From contig OW240913.1 in NCBI GenBank assembly GCA_933207985.1, positions 354,753,554 through 354,817,553 on the forward strand: DNA of 64,000 nucleotides, read 5' to 3'. The notes under the pieces were generated by a model. It ran no database searches and was not told the DNA's origin. It saw nothing but the letters and a program-made list of their open reading frames with translations. The position numbers and the translations under genes were made by a program. This document shows positions 36,480 to 48,335 of the stretch, in pieces (within the stretch, counting starts at the first letter, position 1; every line of letters begins with the position of its first letter). The DNA comes from Pelobates cultripes (taxonomy: Eukaryota; Chordata; Amphibia; Anura; Pelobatidae).

Positions 36480-37995
36480 GTTGTGTTGCCTAAGTGGGTC
36501 GGTTGGACATGTGAGTGGTTCTATACAAGTATTGTTGCAAGCTGGCATTTTAAGTATAAGATTGAAACAGTAAAATGAAACATTAAACAAGAGAAGTCAC
36601 GAGTAAACAGTTAGCTATACACATAGGCACATTGTTTGTTGGGTTAGTTGGCAATGCCTACCTGTCTACCTGTGTAGTTGTGTGTAGGTCTTCAGGTCAT
36701 AGGTGGATGTGTATTAAGTGTTGGTCTGCAGTAGGTCTGGGCAGGTCAGGTAGACATTGAGTCCTGCAAAGTAACTTAGCCCACGCCAGTGGTTGTTATA
36801 TGAGTGTCCTCCATGGCAACCCTGCAGTGCGCTGGGTCGGTCGGGTGCTGCAACAGTTTCTGAGTGTTCTCTTGAGTGCTCAATCCCTCGGCATCCTGGT
36901 CAATGCCCTCGGTTACCATTACCCGTGGTGCCGGTGCGGGTCTCTTGGCAGCCGGCTCAGGATGGCGTTGTTGCTGTCCGTGGCACCAGGGTCTTCTCCA
37001 CCAGGTCGACATAGCCTCCGGTCGAGCCAGTGGGTGCTGAGAGCTCAACGTAGGTTAGTGGCGTTTGCCCTTCTTCTGTTCGCCATGGCGTCAAGTGGGG
37101 GACGCGGCGGCAGCCTGTCTCGGGAGTTGCGGTTCAGTAACCGGCCCTGTTTCCCCTGGGGGCTTGGTTTCTTGTTGCGCGTTGGTTCCCGACTCAGTTG
37201 CAGGGGTGAGTCCCCGGGTGGTTGTGGTGGGCCAGGGTGTGTGAGTGCTGGCAGGTGGTTCGTGCTATGCTCGAACCTGGCTCCCCCTCTTGCGGCTGCC
37301 TGTGGCTCCTCTCACCCGCTCCCACATGGTTTCGCCACCCAGTCGCTGCTCTCTGAGCGCGGTTCTGTAGGTTCAGAATGCTTGGAATAAATCATCGAGG
37401 CGCTTCTCGAGGTCATTGCTATTAGCAGTGTTGAGTTTTGGGGTTGTGGATAATTTCCGCTACCGTGTTTGGCACTCCACCTCCATTTTGTCTGTGTCTC
37501 GTGTGTCGCTGGCCCTGTAGCTTGTAGATAGGTTAGTTCACGTTTTGAATGGGTCGCACTGGGCTCACAGCGAGGACCGGGATATCCCCCACCGGTTCCA
37601 AAGGGAGGGGGGTCGAAGGCTTGAGGGTCGAGGTGGTCCTGTAGCAGGCAGGAAGAGAGGAGAACGGCCATCTCTCCCCTGCACGCCGTCTTGCAGGCCT
37701 CTGTTACCGCAGGTTGGGTCCCCGGTTGTTCAAAATAGTGAGTGGGGTGTCCAAAGCTGTGTCCGAGTGTCCCCCGTGCGGTTCTAACCCTTCAGAGTGG
37801 ATCCGTGCCGATTATTGGGGTGTTCACCCCCAAAAACAGGTAGCATGAGCGGGAGATTGGTTGCAGCACGTCCACTCAGCTTAGAAGCTAGTCTCCACCC
37901 CCTTTCTGCGTTTTGTTTTGATGGTGGTGTTCTGGATATTCAAGATCTAGAAGGCTTTCTAAGTTTTGTTTTATTTTCGAGAAACACACACCATT
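36480..37995 (-). mobile_element. GC-rich block, possible L1-type 5' region
   Basis: GC content is far above the flanks. On + a 196-codon frame (36800-37390) and on - a 119-codon frame (37312-37671) overlap; neither has a known domain. Read on -, the order of a GC-rich leader, a short frame and a LEKRLDDLFQAF-like segment near 37385-37420 suggests the 5' UTR and start of ORF1 of an L1-type LINE. Could equally be another retroelement leader. Confidence 0.3.
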
Positions 37996-39273
37996 AACAG
38001 GGAGCGGAGTTACTTGGATAATTTTTCCAGTTCAGCTACATTATCTTTAAGTTTGAAAAACTTTAAGTTCACTTTGAATTCCCAACAAGTCTCACTTTTG
38101 TAAATAACCTTGCGTGTATTTCATCCAGAACAGAGACACCGCCGCTGCTTTTTGTGTTGTGAATTTGGCGTTTAATGATGAAAAGATAGATTATTACAAA
38201 ATTAAGAACTATATGATGTAATATGGAATTAAATAATCTAGGTGTTCACAAAAAGTAAGAATGGATTCTCCACTAACAATATCAGTTGAGTTAGGCACCT
38301 AGTATCGTGTTATCCCAGTATAAATGTGTCTCTGCTTTTTATGTATCTGTTACACACTACAGAAATCATTAAAAAGAAATAATTACAAGATAAGGGTCCC
38401 ATAAACCGCTGTCGAGCCCTGTTAAGATGCCACGGGGATCATTTTCGTGTCCTGACCTCTGGATAAAGGATCCTTGCTTTAATAAATAAATTGTTATGAT
38501 TTTACAGACTGTGATAGGTCCTCGGAGTGTTTATCAGTGACCTCTCCTTTCAATGAAATGTAAATCTTTCTATAAAGAGTCCTTTGATGAGAAAGGTAGA
38601 AGCTGTTTTCTTTGAGTCTCAATGTCTCGCTTCCTTGTAGATTAATAGTTCACAACTGACTTTTTGTACTAACTTTCAATAAATTTGCATATCTTCTCAT
38701 AACCCTCTTTTCTAGTGTAAACAACCCAATCTGAGCAGCTTCCCTTCTTAAATAACATGTTTCTTTACTTAATAAACGCCTTAATCTTTTCATGTTGTCT
38801 CAGAAATACATTTAAAAAAACACAAAACATTTTGTTACCAGACCCTACACATATAATCAAGGTGAAGTGTTTGCCAAGACTGTGTATGGTTAAAATTAAA
38901 CTTTATTTTTATTAATATCCTCTGTCTATTTTATACATAGCCATAACTTGCCTAAAAGGGCATTGTATCGTATCAGGGACTTACACCATTGAATAAATCA
39001 TTACAAATCCCCCATATATTGTGTAAACATTTTTTCCATGTGATGCCTTGTTCTTTTAAATTTATATTAAAGATTTAACAAATGACATCACAATCCAGGC
39101 ACACCCAGGGCATAAAATGCAAATGAGGAGAACAAACAGAATCATAATTTAATTTCTCCTCTTCTCTGTATGTTACTTGACTGCCAGAGCTTGTTATAAT
39201 GACTGACATAGATCCAAGATGGAGGCACCTAACAGGATAAAGACATGAGGATGGCTAATTTTATTATTATTTC
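37996..39273. other. Non-coding DNA, nothing recognised
   Basis: AT-rich, without splice-framed coding blocks or recognisable repeat ends. Confidence 0.35.
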
Positions 39274-39417
39274 TTAAAGGGACACTATAGTCACCAGAAC
39301 AACTACAGCTTATTGAATTTGTTCTGGTGAGTAGAATCATGACCTGCAGGCTTTTTGCTGTAAACACTGTCTTTTCATAGAAAATGCAGTGTTTACATTA
39401 CAGCCTAGTGATAACTT
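39274..39417. mobile_element. TTAA MITE, truncated
   Basis: Starts TTAAAGGGACACTATAGTCA and follows the family copy at 9047-9633 to about base 140 (GCCTAGTGATAACTT), then stops abruptly. The right half is missing. Confidence 0.75.
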
Positions 39418-41499
39418 TATGATTCTCATATCCAAAGTCCGTTCAACGTACCTCCACCATTAATAACTTTTCTGTTATTGCAATGCTTTAATTGTTAATT
39501 TATCGCGGACACAATTATCTGTAGATGCAATTGAGCTGGGGATACCTCTAGGCAGACGTATCAAGGATGAGAGAGAGGTGTTCATATTCCTTTAAAAATA
39601 TACAGAAACACACATCAGTAAGACATTTAAAATGAAAATATACAATTGTTATAACAATGATTGACGTAGCGTCAGTGCGTTTAAAGGCACAAGCCAAAAG
39701 CCATTATGTTACCGAGATGCATGAAACTCTGCGATTGTAATGTAAGTAATAAGATATAATCTTTTCTGAGAAATCATTTTTGCCAAGTAAATATGCTTAA
39801 TCCATCCAATTTTCTAATATAGTCCAACCTGATTATAAATAACTTGAGATGAAAGAATCGCTAGCGAGTGCATCCCAACGAGTATCATTCATTATTTTCC
39901 ATATACACAACTATAAAACTGTGTTTATATAAAGGATTTTGGTATTGCATGCCATATTCTCCATTAGGTAAGGGCTGTATGATGATACCCCATATGATTA
40001 TAATGATGCATGAAATTCTCAGAAAAAGATTAGAAATAATAAATACTATGTATAGCATCAAAGCCTGCCTATAAATCAATGCGTCTAATCATGGCCATTT
40101 TCAATAAAGCATCGCAGCTGTTTAACATATGTGGTGCGATGAATTAAAATAGATTTGATGGGGAACATAATAGCCAAAAACAACTCCATATCTGCTCTCA
40201 GGTGCAGATTCCTGCTGTTCTCCTTTACATAAGAGATTCCTACAAAACCGGAAGACGGGCAGATTGAGAAAAACAAGCAGAGCTTTGACCTCCAGCTATT
40301 ATTCTTGGAATTCTGGATTACAGGTATATAGTAAAGGAGAGCTATAGTCAAACTAGCTCTTCATAGGTCTGACACCGCATTGTATATATATATATATATA
40401 CGAAAATCACCAAAAAGTCTTTGCACTGGAGGACTTCAGCGTATAGTTCCAGGTGTAACATAAAGCAGACTATCCACATTGCAAGAACTTTTAAATCAAA
40501 TATAGCGACTTATTTATTGTCTGTCAATGTTTCATTTAGTCTAAGCTAACTTTGTGCAGGACAAAAATGTACATACATGTATAAGCACATATATATTGAG
40601 AAAAAAAACAAAAACGTAATTCACCAACTTGTGTGAAACCGCTAATCAGGCGTGCGGCCCAGGTGAAAGTGAGGCTCTATTATTCCCAGAAGTGACCACC
40701 TCCAGCTACCGGCACGCTTTGCTTTAGAAACCCCCCAAAAATAAATCACGACTGTGATACACCAGAAATTTACATTTGCATGCATTTGTCTTCTGAACCC
40801 CTCCTTAAGGTAAACATTAAAAGGAAAGGTTGCCCTACACAAGAAAAGGACCTACAGAGAAAATTGCAAACAGAATAACAAAAATCTTAACTGAAATCAA
40901 AAATATCCACTTCCATTACTCATACTGTACTGCTATACAGTTAGACACATCAAAGCAGAGTGAGTTGCCACATTTTGAACAATTGTCTTTCCTGACACAT
41001 TAAAGAAAAGGAGCAAAACTGAATTTTTTATTTAGGCGTCTTGGCGCTATAGTATCCGATTTATGAATCCAAAATACACACCTCGACTGTGATATATCAT
41101 GTCAGTCCACCACCTAAGAAAAAAATATCCATCCACCTACACCCAATACAAAAAAAAGGGGTAATTCCATATGTTTAGATTCATTCAGAATTTCATAGTA
41201 AAGAGATGGAAGAGGAGCAGGCTAAAAAACATTGAAAGTGTGAGGGCCAGAGGCCAAGCGTGCCAAAGTGTCTGAGTTCCATGGACAGAACAAAACATCG
41301 GGCAAGGCAAGTCAACTATGGTGGTCACTATATTCCCTATTATATGGCCTTTTTTACTTTAGATTCACATGGTGAGATAGATTATTGCACCAATGGAAGA
41401 ACCTATTCAAATTTCAGGTCAAAGTTAAGCACTTTATATTTTAGTTATTTAAAAGAGTTTTTCTGGGGTAATTATCACATCCTGCTCTGTTCTGCGGAG
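39418..41499. other. Non-coding DNA, nothing recognised
   Basis: AT-rich. A short (TA)n tract lies near 40383-40400. No supported gene. Confidence 0.35.
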
Positions 41500-42340
41500 A
41501 TGTCTGGCCTTCGCTTCTGGTATCCAGTACTCTTTTTACAATTCTTGTTTGGTTTTTCTGGTTTTCTATTCCATGTCTGGTTTTCCTTATGCCGGGTTTT
41601 CTGGGTTCATTCCTTTCTTCTGTTTCTGGAATTCTCAGTCTCCTGGATTCCTTTAAATGTTTGTTTTATGTTGCCACACCCTTTCCTTTTCCATTAATCC
41701 TTTTGTTTCAGTTGGTTCCTGCAGGCAGTTGCTCCAAGTCCTCTGTCCCTTTCTTGCAGGTAAGTGCTGTGTGTGTTTTATTATTGTTTATTTAGTCATG
41801 CATATCTAGGCAGATAGGACCCACCGTAATTGGAGTACTTTGACGCAGTGGTGGGCTGCATACATCTTGGCCATTTATGTATGTCTAAATCTCCAATGTT
41901 TTACATATATAGTACTTAGTTATGTCTCCTCTTGTTTTGCCTTGCATCTCTGGTCTTGTTTTATTTTGTCTTCCCAATTCATGTACAGTCCTGTCCTGCC
42001 CTGTTCATGTTTCCCTCATGTCTTGTGTACATGTTCTGGGTTCTGCTTTCTGTCCTGCTCCGGTTCTGGGTTCCCCTAGTTTTGTCTTGTTTTCTTGTTT
42101 GGTGTCTATTCTAGTCTTGCCTTGTTTCTGTACTAGATACATATCTGCTGCAGAGCCTCCCTATTTAGATCCTGGGAGGTCTGCTTATTGTCATCTGGCA
42201 CCTGGGATCTGCAGAAGCTGCATCAGGGTTTTGGTATGTGGCCGCACAAACGCTGGTGCTCAACACCAGGGGGCGTGCGGTTACCCTGCACCAGGCCCTT
42301 ATAATCCATTTCCACTCAGTGGATGGTACTATCAGTAATA
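41500..42340. repeat. T/C-rich repeat-like block
   Basis: Many near-repeats of CTGG/TTCTGG and TGTCCTGCC type on +. Frames of 138-145 codons arise from this composition. GC rises towards 42130-42310. It may be part of an LTR or other retroelement; family not recognised. Confidence 0.35.
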
Positions 42341-43678
42341 ATTAGGTACCATCTCCAATACATATTCTTGACATTTTCAGCTGTCAAAGTATAGTCATTG
42401 TTTGCATTTGTCTTCTTCAAGGCTCATCTTAAGATTTTTCATTTTGTTTTATTAAATCAGTTACCTACAAGTTACAGTTCATACAGGTCCTGAGTTTTTT
42501 ATAATTTTTTCCACACTTCATAGAAAAGTGATGAATGAGTGCATAAGTGAAAGATATTAAACACTTGCAAACATTTGACAATATCATCCTTCTAACCTTA
42601 GAAAATCATCACCTGCAGCAAGTTTACAGATGGAATGTAAGAAGGTCAGTTTTGGATTTGCTACAGAAAAATTTCTCTTTGAAGAACTCTGCGATACATT
42701 GCTGGCAAATGTGTCTGGAAAATCACTATTAAACAATTGCGATCCAAGGTATTTTACAGATTTGTTGAACATTTGAAAGAAGTCCAGCACTACTAAAACA
42801 GAAATGATGTTTAAGAAGAGCTTGGTCAATGGACTGAGATGATTTATATATAGGCACTCTCTTGGCTTTTTGGATTAGACAGAGTATGAAATGTATTCAG
42901 ACTATCAGGAACACTTAACATTTGTTTGTAAGTACTGGCCATACCCCTGAGTCTAATTTATGTAATTTATACAGATGGCTAAAAAGAGTGAAGGCATTCA
43001 ACTGAGCTTTAAACTTAGAGCTTACGGGTTGCCAGTTGCTTAATGCACAAACACTCCGTGTCTTCTCTTGCAGACCATGCAAGACTGTTTCTAAAACACA
43101 GGAGCCAAAAAAAATCTTAAAAAGAAGCAACTAGGGTAAAGCTTAATACAACCAAGACTATGTTTCCCCCCAAAAAATAAATATTGTCTTTGGCAATACC
43201 ATCGTCAAATTCTTTGTGAGTTATTCTGGCTTGTCTAAGCCAGCACTAAAGAGAAATAGGAATAATTATCTTATATTTAAGTTTATTTTCACGCTGCTCA
43301 TTTTAGAACCTACGAAATGTCTATTTAACACACACATAAAATACATTATTTATGTTTAACTGTTTTTAACTGAAAAACCCAAACCATATATATTATTCTG
43401 TCGTCGTAATTCATAACTAGAAAATCTGCACATTTGTGTATAATTATAAAACCATCAATGCTGTATTTTACCAGTACCCACCATGTCTATTCACTGTCAA
43501 TGTACATAGGAAACTCAAAGCTGGGAAACATATTAAATGTGTATTCTGTGATATTGTCATTTGGAAATGTAGATAGAGGTGGGTAGTTTGGGACATGTTC
43601 AGCTATATCTATATTATTACATTATTATAAAAAAATGAAATATGATCTGAGCTTCATCTAAGCCATAATAATAAATAG
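42341..43678. other. Non-coding DNA, nothing recognised
   Basis: AT-rich, no supported exon or element end. Confidence 0.35.
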
Positions 43679-44202
43679 TAGGGATGTGCAAGGGCAAAAT
43701 ATTCGATTCGGTACTTCAGCAATTCCCTAGCCCCTAACCCTATCCCTACCCTAACCCTGCCCCTAGCCCTACTGCTACTCCTAACCCTACCCCTACTCCT
43801 AACCCTGCTCCTAACTCTACCCCTAACCCAACCCCTAACCCCATCCAAACCCTACCCCTAACCCAACCCATAACACTACCTCAACCACAAACTCTACCCC
43901 AACCCTAACTCCTACGCCTAACCTTCACAACCATCTAGGGGTAGGGTTAAGGATAGATTCCTGTCATCATTCCCGTAACTTTCCCTCCCTCTCCTGTTTT
44001 GTCACTTTTCAGAAATCCAAAGCACTTCGGCACTTCCGAAATTCATCACTTCAGTTTGGTTTGGCACTTACGAAATTCGTCACTTCGGCAATTTGGTTCA
44101 GTTTGGCACTTTGGAAATTCGGCAATTCAGAAGCATCCGAATGTCTGAATTGCCAAAATTCGTTCGAATTTACATTCGGAACGAATCGAATTGCACATGT
44201 CA
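43679..44202. mobile_element. hAT-type element with telomere-like array, copy 1
   Basis: Starts TAGGGATGTGCAAGG and ends AATTGCACATGTCA, inverted with some decay. Inside is an array of CCCTAA-like units (about 43725-43925) facing a short reverse run TAGGGGTAGGGTTAAGG (43936-43952), then repeated CACTTC..AAATTCG units. Homologous throughout to 44637-45210. No clear flanking duplication. Confidence 0.7.
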
Positions 44203-44636
44203 AATTTCACATGAGGAGGCTAAACATAAATGTATTAAGTTTTAAGCTTTGTGTATCCATTTATTGTCTCAGATTATACACCCCACCCCCGCCCCTTGAG
44301 AAATTAAACCTTACTTAGAATCCAGCTCTGTGAAAGTCCAGATGATCTTGATTTAATCCAATACTTCTCAGAGAGCATTCAGGACCTACGACGACTGCTG
44401 GACAATTGCCTCACTGCATCAATTCAATGCTTCTCATGATGCATGTAATCATCATGCTTTAAAGACTTTGGATTTAAAAAAAAAAATCCAATTCATAATC
44501 CTAGTAGGATTTGACATTACCTTCTCTAGTAGCCTCAACTGCAACCAAAAATCAAATATTAGTTTAAAATTACAGAACGTCCTAGTAACTAGGTTAAGGT
44601 CAGGATTTTGACTGGCCATTTCCAAACTGCAAATAC

Positions 44637-45210
44637 TAGGGATGTGCATGGGGAAAAAATTCAGTTCGGTTCGGCACTTCCAAAATTCCAAACTTCGGCA
44701 ATTCGGCACTTCGGTTCAGCACTTCCGAAATTTGAGACTTCGGCAGTTTGGGAATTTGGCAATTCGGGAAATCAGCACTTTGATTCGGTTCAGCACTTGC
44801 GAAATTCGTGACTTCAGCAATTCCCTAACCCCAACCCTAACTCAACCCTCAACTTTAGCCCTACCCTAACCCCACCCCTAAACGTAGCCTTACCCCCAAC
44901 CCTAACCCAACCCTAATCCTAACCCCAACCACTACAACCACTTACACATCTGGGGTTAGGGTTGGGGGTAGGGTTAGGGGAATATTCCTGTAATTTTCCC
45001 TCCCACACTTCTTTTGCCACTTTCCAGAAATCCTAAGCACTTCCGAAATTTGGCACTACGGCAATTCAGTTTGGTTAGGCACTTCCGCAATTTGGCACTT
45101 CCGCAATTCGACACTTTGGTTCGACACTTCCGAAATTCGAAGCATCTGAATGTCCGAATTGACGAAATGTGTCCGAATTTACATTCAGAACTAAATTAAT
45201 TGCACGTCTA
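44637..45210. mobile_element. hAT-type element with telomere-like array, copy 2
   Basis: TAGGGATGTGCA at the left and TGCACGTCTA at the right are inverted ends. Exact 8-bp duplications GCAAATAC flank it (44629-44636 and 45211-45218), the hAT signature. The interior has CCCTAACCCCAACCC-type repeats (about 44823-44935) opposed by GGGGTTAGGGTTGGGGGTAG (from about 44952), able to fold into a long hairpin, and flanking CACTTC..AAATTCG units. No transposase. Confidence 0.85.
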
Positions 45211-45218
45211 GCAAATAC

Positions 45219-45375
45219 TAATACTTTTGGTGAATACATCAATGTCATGTACATGAACATCTAGAGCCGCACCCCATTTTAGACTGCAAGCTTGTTTGAG
45301 AAGGGCCATCTTCATCTCTTCTTTATATATATCAAGCCTTCTTTAATCCATTGTACCACACTGTGTAACATGATA

Positions 45376-45412
<37 letters not shown>

Positions 45413-48259
45413 TTATAGCAATTTGTCCACAGTACATTTTCCAAGAGTCTCTGAGAGCTTTTTAGAGAGCATTTCTAAATAAACAGCATTACAGAAACAC
45501 CAAGAAAGTGTAATCAGGAATAATTTCTGGATAAAACATGAAGTTTAAATTTTTAGAAACATCACCAGTAGGTAGGACTGTAGTATTGCTTATTGAAAAA
45601 ATACAGTTTAGAATTTGGTACTATTTGGGTGATGTTTAAAAAAGGCTTTCACTAAAGCCTATTGACCAGGAGGGCATTATTCAGATGGGCAACCAAGATT
45701 GCAGTGGTAAATATGAACGTCATGGAAATAGTTTAGAAGAAAAATATGGGATAGTTCTTATCCTGGAACTTTTATTGGATTTTATTGAAAGGAAGGTGTT
45801 GTTGAAAAACAAATGTCATGTAATCCCAAAACAGTGTCAACAACAGTGGAATGGCAACTCTACAATAAAGAATTAAAGAATGATGGTGCCAAAATCATCC
45901 ACAAGTGCCGGGATTAAAGAAAGAAATAACCGAATGCAAATTGAGTCAAAGATCCATCTTCCAGTAGGATAATGACCTTCCACAGAAAGTCAACTTTAAA
46001 TAAAAGTGGTTAAAAGAAAAAAAGTATATATTTTAATAGCAGACTCAAAAACAAGACTGCAATTCAATTGAGAATTTGTGGCAAGGTGTTTGGAGTTCAC
46101 CGCTGGTCTCCATTAACTCTGTTAGATTGATTTTTTTTCTAAATGAACAAATGTGGTGAGACTTACCCAGACATTCGCAGTTGTAGCTGGACTTACCACA
46201 AGGATGATAATCACTCCATTTGGATTAGAACAGCAAAGTCTTAAAAGAGAGTATAATCTATTGCTGAATACGGGGTGGTCAAGATATTGTTTTATAGGCT
46301 TCAACAGACTGGTTAGTGCCAAATCATCTGTGGAGGAGAGATTTGAATATGCCAGACTGCCAATTTCTGGTTCTGCTGGAATCCAGATAGTATGCTAAAT
46401 GTTTCCAACCTCTCAAATCTTGTTGAGTAAAATGAATAAATTCTTCCCGAAAATAACTCTCCATGCTTTGATTGCTTGGAGGTGGGAGAACCACTAAACA
46501 CTCTGATCCACTAAGCTTTAATTACTAAGCCCCAACATGGCCACCTGGTCACTTGGCCAGTCACTGCTATTGTAAGTGTTAGGACAGAGGGGGCAAATGG
46601 ATGAGCAATTGCCCACTTACGCCAATATCTCTCAGTTGGAAAAATAGCTAAGCTGGGAAAATCGTCTATTTGACCTAAAAAAACTTGATTTCTTTTTAAT
46701 TTCTCCATAATTCTTGCTTTTAGTGAATAACCCCAAAAGTGAAAGTTCTTCTTTGCCAGATGGTGTCGATGTTTAAAAGTGGTGCATGGAAATAGGGGGG
46801 AGCCTAACTATGAGAGCATTACGGCCAACGTTGGTAAAAATCAAAAGGAATGCTTGAGGTTCTGTATGTATGTTAATTACTGTATAGGTCATGTGTTTTC
46901 TTTAAATTAAAAGCTGAAGTCTGTATTGAAATATATTTGCTATGTTTTCGAAATGTATTTTTATTCCAGTGATGATTTCCACATGGTACGCACCAGTCAT
47001 TTTGATCTTAGTTTTGGGCTTTATTTGTTATGTCTTCATTTGTGTTTTATTTTTAACGCGGTGAAATATTGTACATGGCAGATATATTATTTGCATAATG
47101 TTTTGGAAACAAAAACAGTATTCATCTGGATGTTCGGAATAACAAATTTACAAAGTATTTAATTGAACAGATTTATTAGTGACACCAGCTCGAATTTCTC
47201 ACGACTGAATAGGTTTTAGAGGAAATGTAAAAGAAATGAGACGTTTCATTGCTTGGCACGGAATAGGCAGAGTTTAGAGAGGATCGTATGTTAAAAGAGT
47301 TACATTCACATGGCAAGGACATTTTGCCAGCCTAAATGCATGCATGCGGTCCGTGGTCTACATACAAAGGCAAATATTTACTTATATAAACACAGCACCC
47401 TCAGGGCAGTCTATGTCCTAATATGCATATTAAAGCAGTTTTAATTAATTTGAGCATCCATATTAAGTATCTGGATTGTTCCAGTATACTCCATCGGGTC
47501 TATTTACTAGACAGAGTTTCGGTAATGTGACAGCATTAAAAACAAAACAGCCCCTGTTATTCTGGAGCCCCTCCTACTGCGCAGTATGTGTTACAATAGA
47601 GGCGCACAACTCTTAATGTTAATAGAATGGGTTCACTAATGCGTATTTGCAACAAAGCGTTCGTTCAGAATGTCAGGAAACAGAGTAGCTAATTTGCAGT
47701 CTACAGGTACACTGAGATCCCTGCTGTGCAAGGATAGCAGATAACACCTGGCTGAGAGTTTGGAGATTTTGCCAATGTTAGGGGAGATTTATCAATGTTT
47801 TCTGTTCTATACAGGTGCAAAAAAAGCTATAAAGGGAAGGGGTCAACAATGAATGTGCTGGTTCCACTGATTGCATGGTGATTGTCCTGGTTTCAGTACT
47901 TTAAACCTCTTAAATAAATCACCCTTGTTGTGTATACCTTAACATCACTGGTAAAAACCAATGAATGGTAGAAGCAATTGTCTGTCCCCTGGCTGGTATT
48001 TCGGTTCTGGTTTACGCCAGTGAGTGGGAGCAGTCTGATATAATAACAGCGTCGGTCTACACTGAAACAGCATAAATTACATTTAGTTTTTAAAGCAAAA
48101 GCTATATCAATACACCTGGATAGTAGGTGAATCGCACAGAACAATGTCACAAAATCTGTCAAATTTGTCTGTGTGTCAAGGGGAGTAAAGGTATATGTCA
48201 TAAATGCACAAAAATGCATATGCATAAGGGATTAATAGTAGCAAGTCAATGCTAATGAA
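45219..48259. other. Non-coding DNA with a (TC)n(TA)n tract
   Basis: A (TC)n tract followed by (TA)n at about 45378-45412. The rest is AT-rich with no exon or element I can name. Confidence 0.4.
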
Positions 48260-48335
48260 AGTATTTAGAAAATTGGGCAGACTAGATGGGCCAAACGGTT
48301 CTTATCTGCCGTCACATTCGATGTTTCTATCATCA
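48260..48335. repeat. Short conserved frog repeat tail
   Basis: Contains GACTAGATGGGCCAAACGGT then TCTTATCTGCCGTCACATTC, a motif I know from the 3' ends of dispersed retroelements in anuran genomes. Only the tail is present. Confidence 0.5.

Noticed and set aside
36800..37671. 196-codon and 119-codon frames as host genes
   Set aside because: They overlap on opposite strands in a GC-rich island without splice or family evidence; more likely a retroelement leader.
43725..44990. True telomere or fusion-derived interstitial telomere
   Set aside because: The units are degenerate and lie inside mobile elements with inverted ends, one with an exact 8-bp target duplication.
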